A DNA stretch of 52,500 nucleotides from Adiantum capillus-veneris (Eukaryota; Streptophyta; Polypodiopsida; Polypodiales; Pteridaceae), in assembly GCA_014529385.2 (NCBI GenBank), contig CM043952.1, forward strand, positions 56,646,619 through 56,699,118, written 5' to 3'. Below are positions 43,421 to 52,500 of the stretch, piece by piece. Each line of letters starts with the position of its first letter. Within the stretch, counting starts at the first letter, position 1. The notes beneath the pieces were generated by a model that saw nothing but the letters and a program-made list of their open reading frames with translations, had not been told where the DNA came from and searched no databases. A program made the position numbers and the translations under genes.

Positions 43421-44021
43421 TGTCACCCTTGGTCTTCCGAAGATGGTTCCAAGCCGTTCTCACATCTCGTTCGTACTCATGGGTCAACAACCAAGAAGAA
43501 ATAAAGAGTCGTTTGAACTTCAACCACTTGGTCGGGGCTTCTCTCCTCAAAAGAAGAGTGAACCATCATGTTCGTGCATTTCCCTTCAAGAACGATGCTA
43601 CCCTCCTGATCTTGGAGCGCTCTGAGTAGTGCCCTCCAGAGAATGCTATATCAAAGTACAGAATGAAAGCCAAAGCCTTGGGAGCATCGCGGAATCCGGA
43701 AAAGGATTCAAATTTCACTGACTGTCCACCCTCTTGAAATTCCTTAGTCTTATTGTTCTTATCTTCGAGGAAATCATACTGTTTGGCTCTGTAAAAGTGT
43801 TTCTTCTTTGCATAAAACATGTGATCATCGGAGTCTGAACTGTCAAAGGATGACTCCTCAATAGAACTATCAGAAACTGGTGCGAATCTGGTCTTCTTTG
43901 CCTTTTTCTTGTTCTTTCCAAAACTTTGATTCTTGCTTCGCTTCTTCCCCTTTCTGTCCTCCTCGAGAGAGCATCTTCTCCAACTCACGGAGGACGGCTT
44001 TGTGACTAGGCCTGGATACAT
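43421..44021 (-). pseudogene. Ty3-type gag, N-terminal part
   Basis: The minus-strand frame begins with an acidic/Ser-rich and Lys-rich region (SDSSIEESSFDSSDSDD) and continues VKFESFSGFRDAPKALAFIL, then SGGHYSERSKIRRVASFLKG and NART, the start of the Retrotrans_gag fold. After a frameshift near 43560, TKWLKFKRLFISSWLLTHEY and AWNHLRKTKGDTLD complete the fold up to the insertion site. Gag would form the particle core. The 5' end is lost at the junction with LINE sequence near 44020. Confidence 0.8.
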
Positions 44022-44673
44022 GGATATACACTTATCTCATGGGATACGCACATCCTAGCATCAACTTCAAATCGAGACCGGCAGATTTCGAGGAGTACCA
44101 GCAAAGGCAAGGATATGTCACTTATGTTGTATAGAGCCATAAACAGAGCTACAGTACATATGTCATTGTCCGGTGTACTATGAGATACAAGGCTCCTTCC
44201 AGTGTCTGTTCAGAGAGAGTTTTGGACCGCTTTCTAGAGCCATGAGATACGAGGACCAGAGGTGTCTCGAATTTTTTTTACTCGAGCTGCGCAGCCATAG
44301 AGAGAGCTTGTTAAGGACATTAGGAGAGAGCGAGTCTCAGAGACAGACCACATGTTTCGTTACACCAGCCAGTGAATAGCTAGAGGAGCAACAGTCACAG
44401 TAGATTTCAGATCCCACCTACACTAGAGGTATGTTGATTGATCGAGCGATCGAGCTAGGTAGATCCAGGCGCCTACGACCACGAGGGACCTCACAGCATC
44501 GACGAAAGTTGCAGCAGAGGATCTGGATCACCCTAGCTCGACATGGAGGACACCCAGTCAGTGTATTGACCATGGAGGATATTGATAAGTTTCGACAGCA
44601 ACCAAGGCGATCTCTTTTGAGTTTGATCCACCTACCTCTGTTGATTTGTATCACTGATTGTATCAGCTCTTAA
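44022..44673 (+). pseudogene. LINE ORF2 C-terminal remnant
   Basis: One frame reads an RISxHQLxIETGRFRGVPAK-like lead-in, then CHLCC, HCPVYYEIQGSFQCLFRES and MRYEDQRCLEF. Together they resemble the C-terminal zinc motif of plant LINE reverse transcriptases (CxxC...H...C). TAG codons at 44377 and 44401 interrupt it. The same frame then continues to 44673 with the basic stretch ELGRSRRLRPRGTSQHRRKL. Reverse transcriptase and endonuclease domains are absent, as expected of a 5'-truncated LINE. A C-rich and T-rich tail follows; no clear poly-A or target duplication was found. Confidence 0.55.
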
Positions 44674-45242
44674 ATTACCCCCCCCCGCCCCCCATTTGAG
44701 ACCTTTGTACTCTTTTTTTATACTCAGACATTGTATCAGATTCACCACTTAAAACTTTTTGGTCTCATAGGTCCGTTTGGCCTTTTGCAGGAGTCATAAT
44801 TTTTTTCATACGCGTGTGGATGCCCAGCCGTACATCCATACTCGTCCGAGTACGGAAGTGTACAGAAAGTGATTCTGTACTTCATTCCTTTGAGGCTCCA
44901 TCTCTCCACTTTTTGTTCTTTGTCCACATGCCTTTGGGCCTTAGCCAATCAAATTTGTTTAGTTATGAATCATGATGGTCATTGACTGATTGGTGTACCG
45001 TGTGCACTATGCAGACAAGCTAGTCTCTAAATTCTAATTTCTAATGATTCTATGATTTTGTGTTTGTGTATAAAGTTTTAAACATGGTGTAGGCCTTTAA
45101 GCATCCTATGTAGAAGGCTATCTGACATGTGGAATTTCCAGGTAGTCTGATCCATACTTATTCCGTATTTCTGTACCCGTGTGCGTCGATGTGTGGTTGA
45201 CGTATGGAAAAACCCATGGAAGCCGTTAATATAACATTTCAT

Positions 45243-45290
<48 letters not shown>

Positions 45291-45445
45291 CCTTTTCACT
45301 TTATGTATGGAAACCCATTGTAATCACACCTCTTAGGAGTAGGAGTCCTAAGAGCCTTTTTTAGAAGCACTCCTATTTTTATTTTTTCACAAGAAACATT
45401 TGGATTCAAGTTTGACTCTATATGATGTTAATGACCCTCTGTGTG
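44674..45445. other. No recognised gene
   Basis: Non-coding, with a C-rich run near 44679, a CT microsatellite (45247-45287) and a T-rich stretch before the LTR of copia B. Confidence 0.5.
45247..45287. repeat. (CT)n microsatellite
   Basis: Perfect CT run of about 40 bp. Confidence 0.95.
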
Positions 45446-45634
45446 TGAAGGAGTACGAGCGGAAGTGCGACGTGAGAGAGAGTGCGAGAAGAAGAGCACG
45501 ACGATATGGTGAACTCGCTCTACTGTAATGTGTAGAGCATAGTGAGTTCTTATTAGGTTTTTACAAAAGAATATGTGTACATACCTGGCGGCCCGCCCAC
45601 TTACCTGGGCGACCACATTGGGCTTTATACCCCA
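45446..45634 (-). mobile_element. Copia copy B: 3' LTR (189 bp)
   Basis: Minus-strand start TGGGGTATAAAGCCC and end CTCCTTCA, as in copy A. Confidence 0.95.
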
Positions 45635-45648
45635 AGAACCTCCCACTT
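45635..45648 (-). other. Copia copy B: polypurine tract
   Basis: AAGTGGGAGGTTCT on the minus strand directly abuts the LTR start TGGGG; it is the presumed plus-strand primer. Confidence 0.7.
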
Positions 45649-45726
45649 AAACTCCAATGTGGTACTTTAAGTGTGAGAGAAGCCACTATACAAGCTAATA
45701 TACAAGAGATGTAGAGAAGTGATGTA

Positions 45727-48700
45727 CTACCCTACACCTAACTGCTTGCGAAAATGCGCAAAGCTCTCTGAGGGAAGTCGTTTTGTAAGTAGATCAGCAG
45801 GATTTTCTGTGGTGTGAACTTTGACAAGCTGAAGTTGCTTATCCTCGAGCATTTCCCTGATGAAATGATACTTCACATCCACATGCTTTGTCTTTGAGTG
45901 ATAAACTAGATTGCGAGCCAATTGTATAGCACTTTGACTATCACAATATAACACAGGCATCTCTTCTTTGATTCCCAAATCTGTTACTAGTCGATTAAGC
46001 CAAATTGATTCTTTGCATGCCTCTGATGCTGCAACATATTCAGCCTCTGTAGTAGACTCAGTAACACAATCTTGTAATCTAGAACGCCATGATCCTGCTC
46101 CACCAGCCAATGTAAAGACATACCATTACGTAGACCTTCGGTTGTCTAAGTCACCTGCATAATCTGAGTTTGTAAAACCATTTACACTTAGCTCTTGACT
46201 CCCATAGCATATACACATACTCTTTGTAGCTTTCAGGTATCTCAATATTCCTTTCACTGCATCCCAATGTTTCTTGCCTGGGTTTGACATGTATCGACTT
46301 ACTACTCCCACTGCAAATGCAATGTCTGGGCGAGTAGCAATCATTGCATACATCAAACTACCCACTGCAGACACATATGGAATCTTATCCATTTCAGCCT
46401 GTTCTTCCTCAGACATAGGACAATCTTGTTTGCTAAGTTTCACATATGGTGGCAATGGAACACTCAGTGCCTTTCCCTTCTCCATATTGAAACGTTGCAA
46501 AACCTTGTCAATATACTCTATTTGAGATAGCCAAATCAACTTCTTTGATCTGTCTCTCTCAATGCGCATACCAAGTATATGACTTGCCTCACCCATGTCT
46601 TTCATGTCAAACGATTTTGCCATCTTTGACTTCAAAGCTGAAATTTCTTCCAAGTGCTTGCCAGCAATCAACATGTCATCCACATACAAAATAAGGATCA
46701 GCCAACTGCCATCCTTAGCCTTCTTTGTATATAGACAGTGATCGAACTCACTACGTTTGTAGCCTTGAGAAAGCATAAACTTGTGGAATTTATGGTACCA
46801 TGCCCTCGGTGATTGTTTTAAGCCATAAAGACTCTTTAACAACTGGTTTACCCAATCTTCCTTGCCTTTCTCAACAAACCCTTTTGGCTGCTGCATGTAA
46901 ATTCCACATCTAAATCACCATGCAAGAACGCTGTCTTGACATCCATTTGGTGCAACACCAAATCTAATATTGCAACCAATGCAAGAAAGCATCTCAATGT
47001 AGTCATCTTGACCACCGGAGAGAAGACTTCATCAAAGTTAATGCCTTGTTTTTGCTTAAAGCCCTTGGCAACAAGCCTTGCTTTGTACTTTGGCTGACTA
47101 TCATGAGCGGTGATCTTATACCTGTAAACCCATTTACAAGGTAGAGCCTTTTTGCCCTGTGGTAATTTAACTAGCTTCCATGTCTTGTTTTTATGCAGAG
47201 CTGTCATCTCTGACTGCATGGCCAATTGCCAATTCCCGGAGTCCTTCATTTGCACTGCTTCCTTGTAACATGAAGGATCATTGCAATCAGTCAACATGAC
47301 ATAGTTCATAGATGGAACAAACCTATCAGGAGTTCGCGTGACACGTCCAGATCTACGCACAATAGGTGGCTCAGGCTCAGCCACAACCTGTGGTTCCACT
47401 CTATCCTGTCCTTGTTCCTCTTGAGCCCTGACATTTTGTCTTGCACGTGCAGGTCCATCTTCTTGGAAGACAACTCTTCTAATCTCCTCAACCCTCTCTG
47501 GTTTAGAATGATATTTGGATTCATTAAAGTGAACATCATTGCTGCGGACAACCTTTCTGGATTCGGGATCCCAAAGTCTGTACCCCATCTCACCAGAATT
47601 ACCATAGCCTAGAAAGATGCACTTTCTACTCTTTGGCTCAAGTTTGTTCCTAAATTCCTTTGGAACGTGAGTATATGCCTCACAGCCAAAGACTCTGAGA
47701 TGCATGTATGAGGGCATTTTGCCTGACCATACCATCTTTGGCATTGAATCCTTCTGCAAAATCTTGCTAGGAGATCTATTTACAAGATGAACAGCTGTTG
47801 ATACAGCTTCAGCCCAAAACCCATTTGGCACCTGTGCATTAAACAACATACTTCTGATTTTCTCTTGTATGGTCCTATTCATCCTCTCAGCAACACCATT
47901 TTGAGGAGGATTGTAAGGAGCAGTAAGTTCACGTTTTATACCTTTTGACTCACAAAAGTCCTGAAAGGCCTTTGAAACATACTCTCCACCATTATCAGTG
48001 CGTAAACATTTAAGCTTCTTGCCACTCTGATTCACCACATGTGTCACAAACGTTTTGAAAACACTAAACGCTTCATCCTTGTGCTTGAGAAAGTAAACCC
48101 ATACTTTCCTCGAGTAATCATCTATAAATGTCATAAAGTAAGAAGCTCCCCCTAGAGATAGGTTAGGCATAGGTCCACACAAATCACTATGAACAAGTGC
48201 CAACTGTGTATCTCTTCTAATGCTTCTATGCTTATGTGGCTGCTGTGTTTGCTTACCATACAGACAATGTTCACAGAATTCAAAATCATTAAATGAAAAG
48301 CCAGGCAAATAACCAGAACAAGACAAGATTTCCATTCCCTTCTTGGACATATGTCCTAACTGGCTATGCCACAAAGAAACGTTCGGCTGCTCGGTTACAT
48401 TGATTACATTTTTAGAGACATTTGATACATAAATCATGTAAAGTCCTCCAGACTTTACTCTATGTGCTACTGTCATAGAACCCTTGGATATCTTCCACAT
48501 GTTCTGTCCAAAAGTGGTGACGTAGCCAGCATCATCAAGTAAACCTGTGCTGATCAAGCTCTTTGTAATTGCGGGAACATGTCTCACATTCTTCAGCGTG
48601 AAAGAAGAGCCATTCTGAAACTTCAATTGAACATCTCCAACACCTAAGATCTCACATGTCTGCCCATTGCCTAGCCGAACATGATCTTTAGTGGTCACAT

Positions 48701-49706
48701 AAGAAGTAAACCACTCCTTGTTTGGAGACGCATGAAGTGATGCCCCTGAGTCTATAATCCAGTCACTCAGTGTATTTCCATCAGATGCTGTAAGAAGAGC
48801 TGAGTCCATTGTATTCTTCAAGAAGTAGATGTCTCCTAACACTAGACTATCATCCTCTGCAACAGTGTTTGTCACATTTATTTCTTGAATCTTCACTGAG
48901 GACTTGTTCTTCTCACCATGGTCTTCAGCTTTCTCTTTGCCTTTTTCTGCTTTCCATTCTCTGCAGTCTCTTTTCATGTGACCCTTCTTGCCACAATGGT
49001 AGCATTCTATGTCACTCTTGCCTTTAGCACTGCGGGACTTGCTACGAGACTGATTCCTCTTTCCACCTTTGTACTTTTCTTTGGTCGTTCCCCTGACAAC
49101 TAAGGCTGTTTCTTTGCCTTTGTCCATTGTCTTTCTATTGGTTTCTTCAGTAAGCAGACTTCCTTCTACACCTGCTATGTTCAAACCATATGGAGGTGCA
49201 GAATTACTCAAAGCTGTGCGAAAAGTGTCCGAACTTTTCGGCAATGTGATCAACAGGAACATAGCTCTAACAGGTTCATCAAACTTGACACCTTGAGCTT
49301 AAAACTGACTGTAGATTGTGTTGAATTCATTCAGATGATTGGACATAGGTGTCCCTTCTTTCATCTTCAAGTCAACAAGCTTCTTAAGCCAGTATACCTG
49401 TGAAGCTGCACTCTGCTTCTCATAAAGATCACTAAGCTTTAACCATGCTTGATAAGCCGACATCTCGTCTGCTACATTGAAGTAAACGCTTTCTGCCAAA
49501 GTCAGCATAATGGTAGAAAGTGCCAATTCATCCATTTCGCTCCATTCATCTTCGTCCATATCTTCTGGTTTTATCCCCTTGAGCTTTATAGGTTTTATCT
49601 GCTTCTTTTGTACCAACATGTGCCAAATCTGCTGCTTCCACAATGGGAAATTGGTTCCATCCAGCTTCTTGATATTGTAAAGAGCAGTGTCCTGTGATCC
49701 AGCCAT
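45727..49706 (-). pseudogene. Copia copy B gag-pol polyprotein, three lesions
   Basis: Same domain order as copy A: gag from MAGSQDTALYN, CCHC knuckle, DSGA protease, DD35E integrase, YVDDM reverse transcriptase and RNase H. Lesion 1 is TAA at 49299-49301 in gag, where copy A has TCA. Lesion 2 is a 1-base deletion in a short A run near 46903 in the reverse transcriptase (GTGGAATTTAC against GTGGAAATTTAC in A). Lesion 3 is TAA-TGG at 46126-46128, in the same place in RNase H as the stop in copy A. Lesions 1 and 2 are private to B, so they arose after the copies separated. Lesion 3 is shared and older. Confidence 0.93.
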
Positions 49707-50790
49707 AGCTACGCTTCAGAGTAGTTTACTTTCTTGGGAGAAATTCGGCAGAGTTTCCCCTGTAAACTGACCTCTGAACCAATATCAACCTGTCAAATGA
49801 ACCAAGAAAGCTTCAAATTCTGCATAAATTTCGGCAGAGTCTCCTTTGCAAAATTTGCTCTGGTGTACTCAAAAACAGACCAAAAAACAGCTAAAAAAAA
49901 AACTGTCTCTCTGACACTGTAAGCTGGGTAAACCTGTCCTGCACCTGTAGTGTCTCTCACTGTCCTGTCACTGTCCTATAAGCATAGACTGTGACAATGC
50001 CTCAACGGAAGTAAAGCAAAGATGCAATCCCAACTGTCTAACTCACAGTCAATACATCCTAGTTGCCTATCTAAGGGTGCTCGAGGGATCGCTCCAAGAC
50101 CTGTATCACCGAAAGGATCTCAACATTCGAGAATGCCCCAGCTCAATAAAACCTCACTCGACCCTCAACAAAGGCTGCAGTAAATCTGACAGTACATAGA
50201 TTTCCCACAAAGTCATACATCCACAAATTTCCCACTATATGCTGTAGCCGCTACGGCGGTTGTTTGCTGCGTGACTCACAGCCAGCAAACCCTCAACAAA
50301 CATACATCATCTCTGACAATACATCCCATGTGGAAGTACCTGCAATGTCAGGATGAAATCTGGAATATGAAGCACCAAACACAAGCTACCTGATGAACTA
50401 GTGGATGTCGCCTACAGTCTGTGTGTAGATGCGCCTGTGTCGTATGTGACACGCCTCCAAGAACTGTGAGCCGTCCTTCGATGTGTAGACAACCACAAAT
50501 CAACACTCTGGGAGTGTCGATATCCTCAGCACCTGCAGTCGTAGGCCGAAAACCCCAAATTTGCAGAGTCGGATCTGCACCCGTCGAGACCACATAGTCG
50601 AAAATGGCCTGCGCAGACCTTTGTCGAAGCCGAACGGTGGCCGAGATGACCTCAGAATGAAATTCTGACAACACCAAGCCCTTCGAGCTATCCCACGAGA
50701 TTTGGGGCCGTGTCTTCGCCTGTCGAATTTCACTCCAATATGAGTTGGTGACTCTAGCCTCCTGCAGTGCTGCCTCGAGCCTCGATCTGA
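49707..50790 (-). mobile_element. Copia copy B: 5' leader
   Basis: Leader of about 1.1 kb between primer-binding site and gag. Open frames in it (for example 109 codons at 50348-50677) have no recognised motif. Confidence 0.7.
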
Positions 50791-50802
50791 GCTCTGATAC
50801 CA
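50791..50802 (-). other. Primer-binding site (initiator tRNA-Met) of copia copy B
   Basis: Minus-strand TGGTATCAGAGC, a perfect 12-base match to the complement of plant initiator tRNA-Met, two bases from the LTR end CTCCTTCA. Confidence 0.95.
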
Positions 50803-50804
50803 GT

Positions 50805-50993
50805 TGAAGGAGTACGAGCGGAAGTGCGACGCGAGAGAGAGTGCGAGAAGAAGAGCACGACGATATGGTTAACTCACTCTACTGTAATGTGTAGAGCATA
50901 GTGAGTTCTTATTAGGTTTTTAGAAAAGAACATGTGTACATACCTGGCGGCTCGCCCACTTACCTGGGCGACCACATTGGGCTGTATACCCCA
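50805..50993 (-). mobile_element. Copia copy B: 5' LTR (189 bp)
   Basis: Same TG...CA limits as the 3' LTR. TATACAG replaces TATAAAG near its start. Confidence 0.95.
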
Positions 50994-51902
50994 AAAAGAC
51001 CCACCATAAAGACTAGACAGTCGAAGCAATTGAACACTAGTTTTAGATGAGATATTCTCCCCTCTGCCCATGTTGAGTGTGTGGACCCATGAAGTAACAC
51101 ATTACATGCCTTACAGATGCCTGATAGGTGCATTGTTTCAATTGGATGACTTTTATTTAAACTTTACTGTATGAGTTGACAATAGGTCACTCTAACGAGA
51201 CTCTAAATGGAGCATGAAATCCTGCTAGCCCAAGTGTAGGCACACCACTGACCACTACTCCCTCTTCTTGACTTTTTTGTGGAGTTGTGATGATCATAAT
51301 AGTAGCAAACATTACACACATTCCCTATGACTCTCCTCCAAGGCTCAACTGCCTAACCCTAACCATCCCATATCTATACAAAGACTCAAAAGCCACTCTA
51401 CACCATATGAAGACTATTTGTTGCAAATTGTTTAGGTGTATCTACCACCACTTTGTAATAGAGCATTTTGAAAAAGGAATCTTAAAGATATTATCACTAG
51501 CTTAAAACTCAAAAGATAAACTCAATTTCAAGAAGAAAACCCGCTTAAAAAATGGATGAAATTAACATTGCAATCTTTTTCTCGTTAACTAAAAAGTAGC
51601 TGCACTACATGGTTATGGACCAACCTGATGAAGCTTCCCTCTCTCTCTTTCTCACTCTCTATCCAAGGCATCACAAAGATGCTTACCTTTGGGTATTTTT
51701 TAGAAATTTATGTCAGATTTCAAGCTTGTATTGACAAAAGAACTTGATAGAATTTTACATATTAAAGAATAAAAATTGATGCATCCTTCAAAATTTTGAT
51801 ACATAGACAGATAAAATCTTGTGTGGGATGTTGTCTACCAAAATTTGTATATTTTTTGTGGGCAAAAATTTCTCTAGTAGGTGTCTCATTGAGCCCTCTT
51901 AG

Positions 51903-51952
<50 letters not shown>

Positions 51953-52430
51953 AAGCCTTCACGAGCTTTTGGGCATAGGGATATGCAGTGGAAGACGATG
52001 ATTGAAATCCCATGCGACACAAGCCTATGAAATCCAATAAGATTTCTTTTAAGGAATCTTGTGAGATTCCAAAGTTTGGTTGTTAACCTAGCTTTTTTCA
52101 TAGAAAGGAATCTCATCATTAATAGAGATTTTTAGTAGAGATAAATGGAGTATGTGCCTACATTTCTTGAATATAAATCATTGAAAAGAATTTGAAGAAA
52201 TTATCTTGTGATAACTTAAGAGAATATTACAGGCGGTGGGTCACAAGACAATGAGCAAGGAGAGGGAGGTGGCAGGTGGTGGGGCAGGCAATTGGCGAAG
52301 GCGAAACATGATGCACGAGAGCAAACGAGCTAGTGCAAAACATGATGCCTAAGAGGTAGCAATAGTGCCACGTGGAGTTGAGAAATAACAAAAAAATAAA
52401 AATAAAGGGATGAAGTTTGCTATCCAAGGT
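50994..52430. other. No recognised gene
   Basis: AT-rich sequence with one CT microsatellite (51907-51945). Open frames on either strand are short or run through the microsatellite. Confidence 0.5.
51907..51945. repeat. (CT)n microsatellite
   Basis: Perfect CT run of about 38 bp. Confidence 0.95.
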
Positions 52431-52500
52431 CGAAGTGAAATCAATGGGAACACAAGACAATGCTCGCAGTGAAATCCATGGCAACACAAAGACGATGCTC
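52431..52500. repeat. 34-bp tandem repeat running off the window
   Basis: CGAAGTGAAATCAATGGGAA at 52431 and CGCAGTGAAATCCATGGCAA at 52465 both continue with ACACAAAGACGATGCTC-like text to the window edge. Confidence 0.8.

Larger units (their letters stand above)
45446..50993 (-). mobile_element. Copia copy B, complete LTR to LTR (5,548 bp)
   Basis: Two 189-bp LTRs in the same orientation enclose a polypurine tract, gag-pol, a 1.1-kb leader and a primer-binding site, all on the minus strand. The internal sequence is nearly identical to copy A 12 kb away. The two LTRs differ at 7 of 189 positions by my count. The bases flanking the element (GTGTG left, AAAAG right) do not form a 5-bp target duplication. 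Confidence 0.93.

Overview
This window looks like repeat-rich, intergenic nuclear DNA of a land plant. The evidence is Ty1-copia and Ty3-type retrotransposon remains primed by initiator tRNA-Met, a CACTA (En/Spm) element with a plant-type accessory protein, a heavy-metal-associated (HMA) gene fragment and PPR-like remnants. Long CT/GA and GT/CA microsatellites are very frequent, and the background is AT-rich. The style of the PPR and retroelement relics would fit a fern or another seed-free plant, but that is only an inference. I see no intact host gene; the only uninterrupted multi-exon gene model belongs to the CACTA element.

Layout. 0.2-5 kb: relics of a Ty3-like gag, a Ty1-copia reverse transcriptase, and the 5' end (LTR, primer-binding site, start of gag) of a copia element C1. 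5-13.3 kb: microsatellites and short tandem duplications, with no gene I can recognise. 13.35-20.6 kb: a decayed rolling-circle transposon of the Helentron kind, plus strand. In order it has an RPA-like single-strand-binding protein with a four-cysteine zinc ribbon, a Rep-helicase polyprotein (cysteine-rich region, HUH/Y2 nuclease, PIF1-type helicase) and an endonuclease/exonuclease/phosphatase (EEP) domain at the C-terminus. 20.6-23.9 kb: AT-rich DNA with a diverged direct duplication. 23.9-32.6 kb: a scattered array of a short repeat module.

A 4,068-bp CACTA element (24481-28548, target duplication AGT) is inserted in that array. It carries a three-exon Transposase_24-like gene, a broken HMA/HIPP-like gene fragment between direct repeats, and a 58-bp palindrome. 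It lacks a recognisable DDE transposase.

32.8-33.9 kb: the 3' end of a copia element of the C1 family, minus strand. 33.9-38.3 kb: copia copy A, minus strand, with a nearly intact gag-pol but no 5' end. 38.3-38.5 kb: part of a hAT-like nonautonomous element. 40.2-44.0 kb: a Ty3-type element, minus strand, that has lost most of its reverse transcriptase and carries a second hAT-like element in gag with an 8-bp target duplication. 44.0-44.7 kb: the 3' end of a LINE. 45.4-51.0 kb: copia copy B, the same family as A, with both 189-bp LTRs. 51.0-52.5 kb: no recognised gene.

The parts do not form a host pathway. The window is a nested record of transposition. The two items most worth following up are the RPA + HUH-Y2 + PIF1 + EEP Helentron in a plant context and the CACTA element that has acquired an HMA gene fragment.
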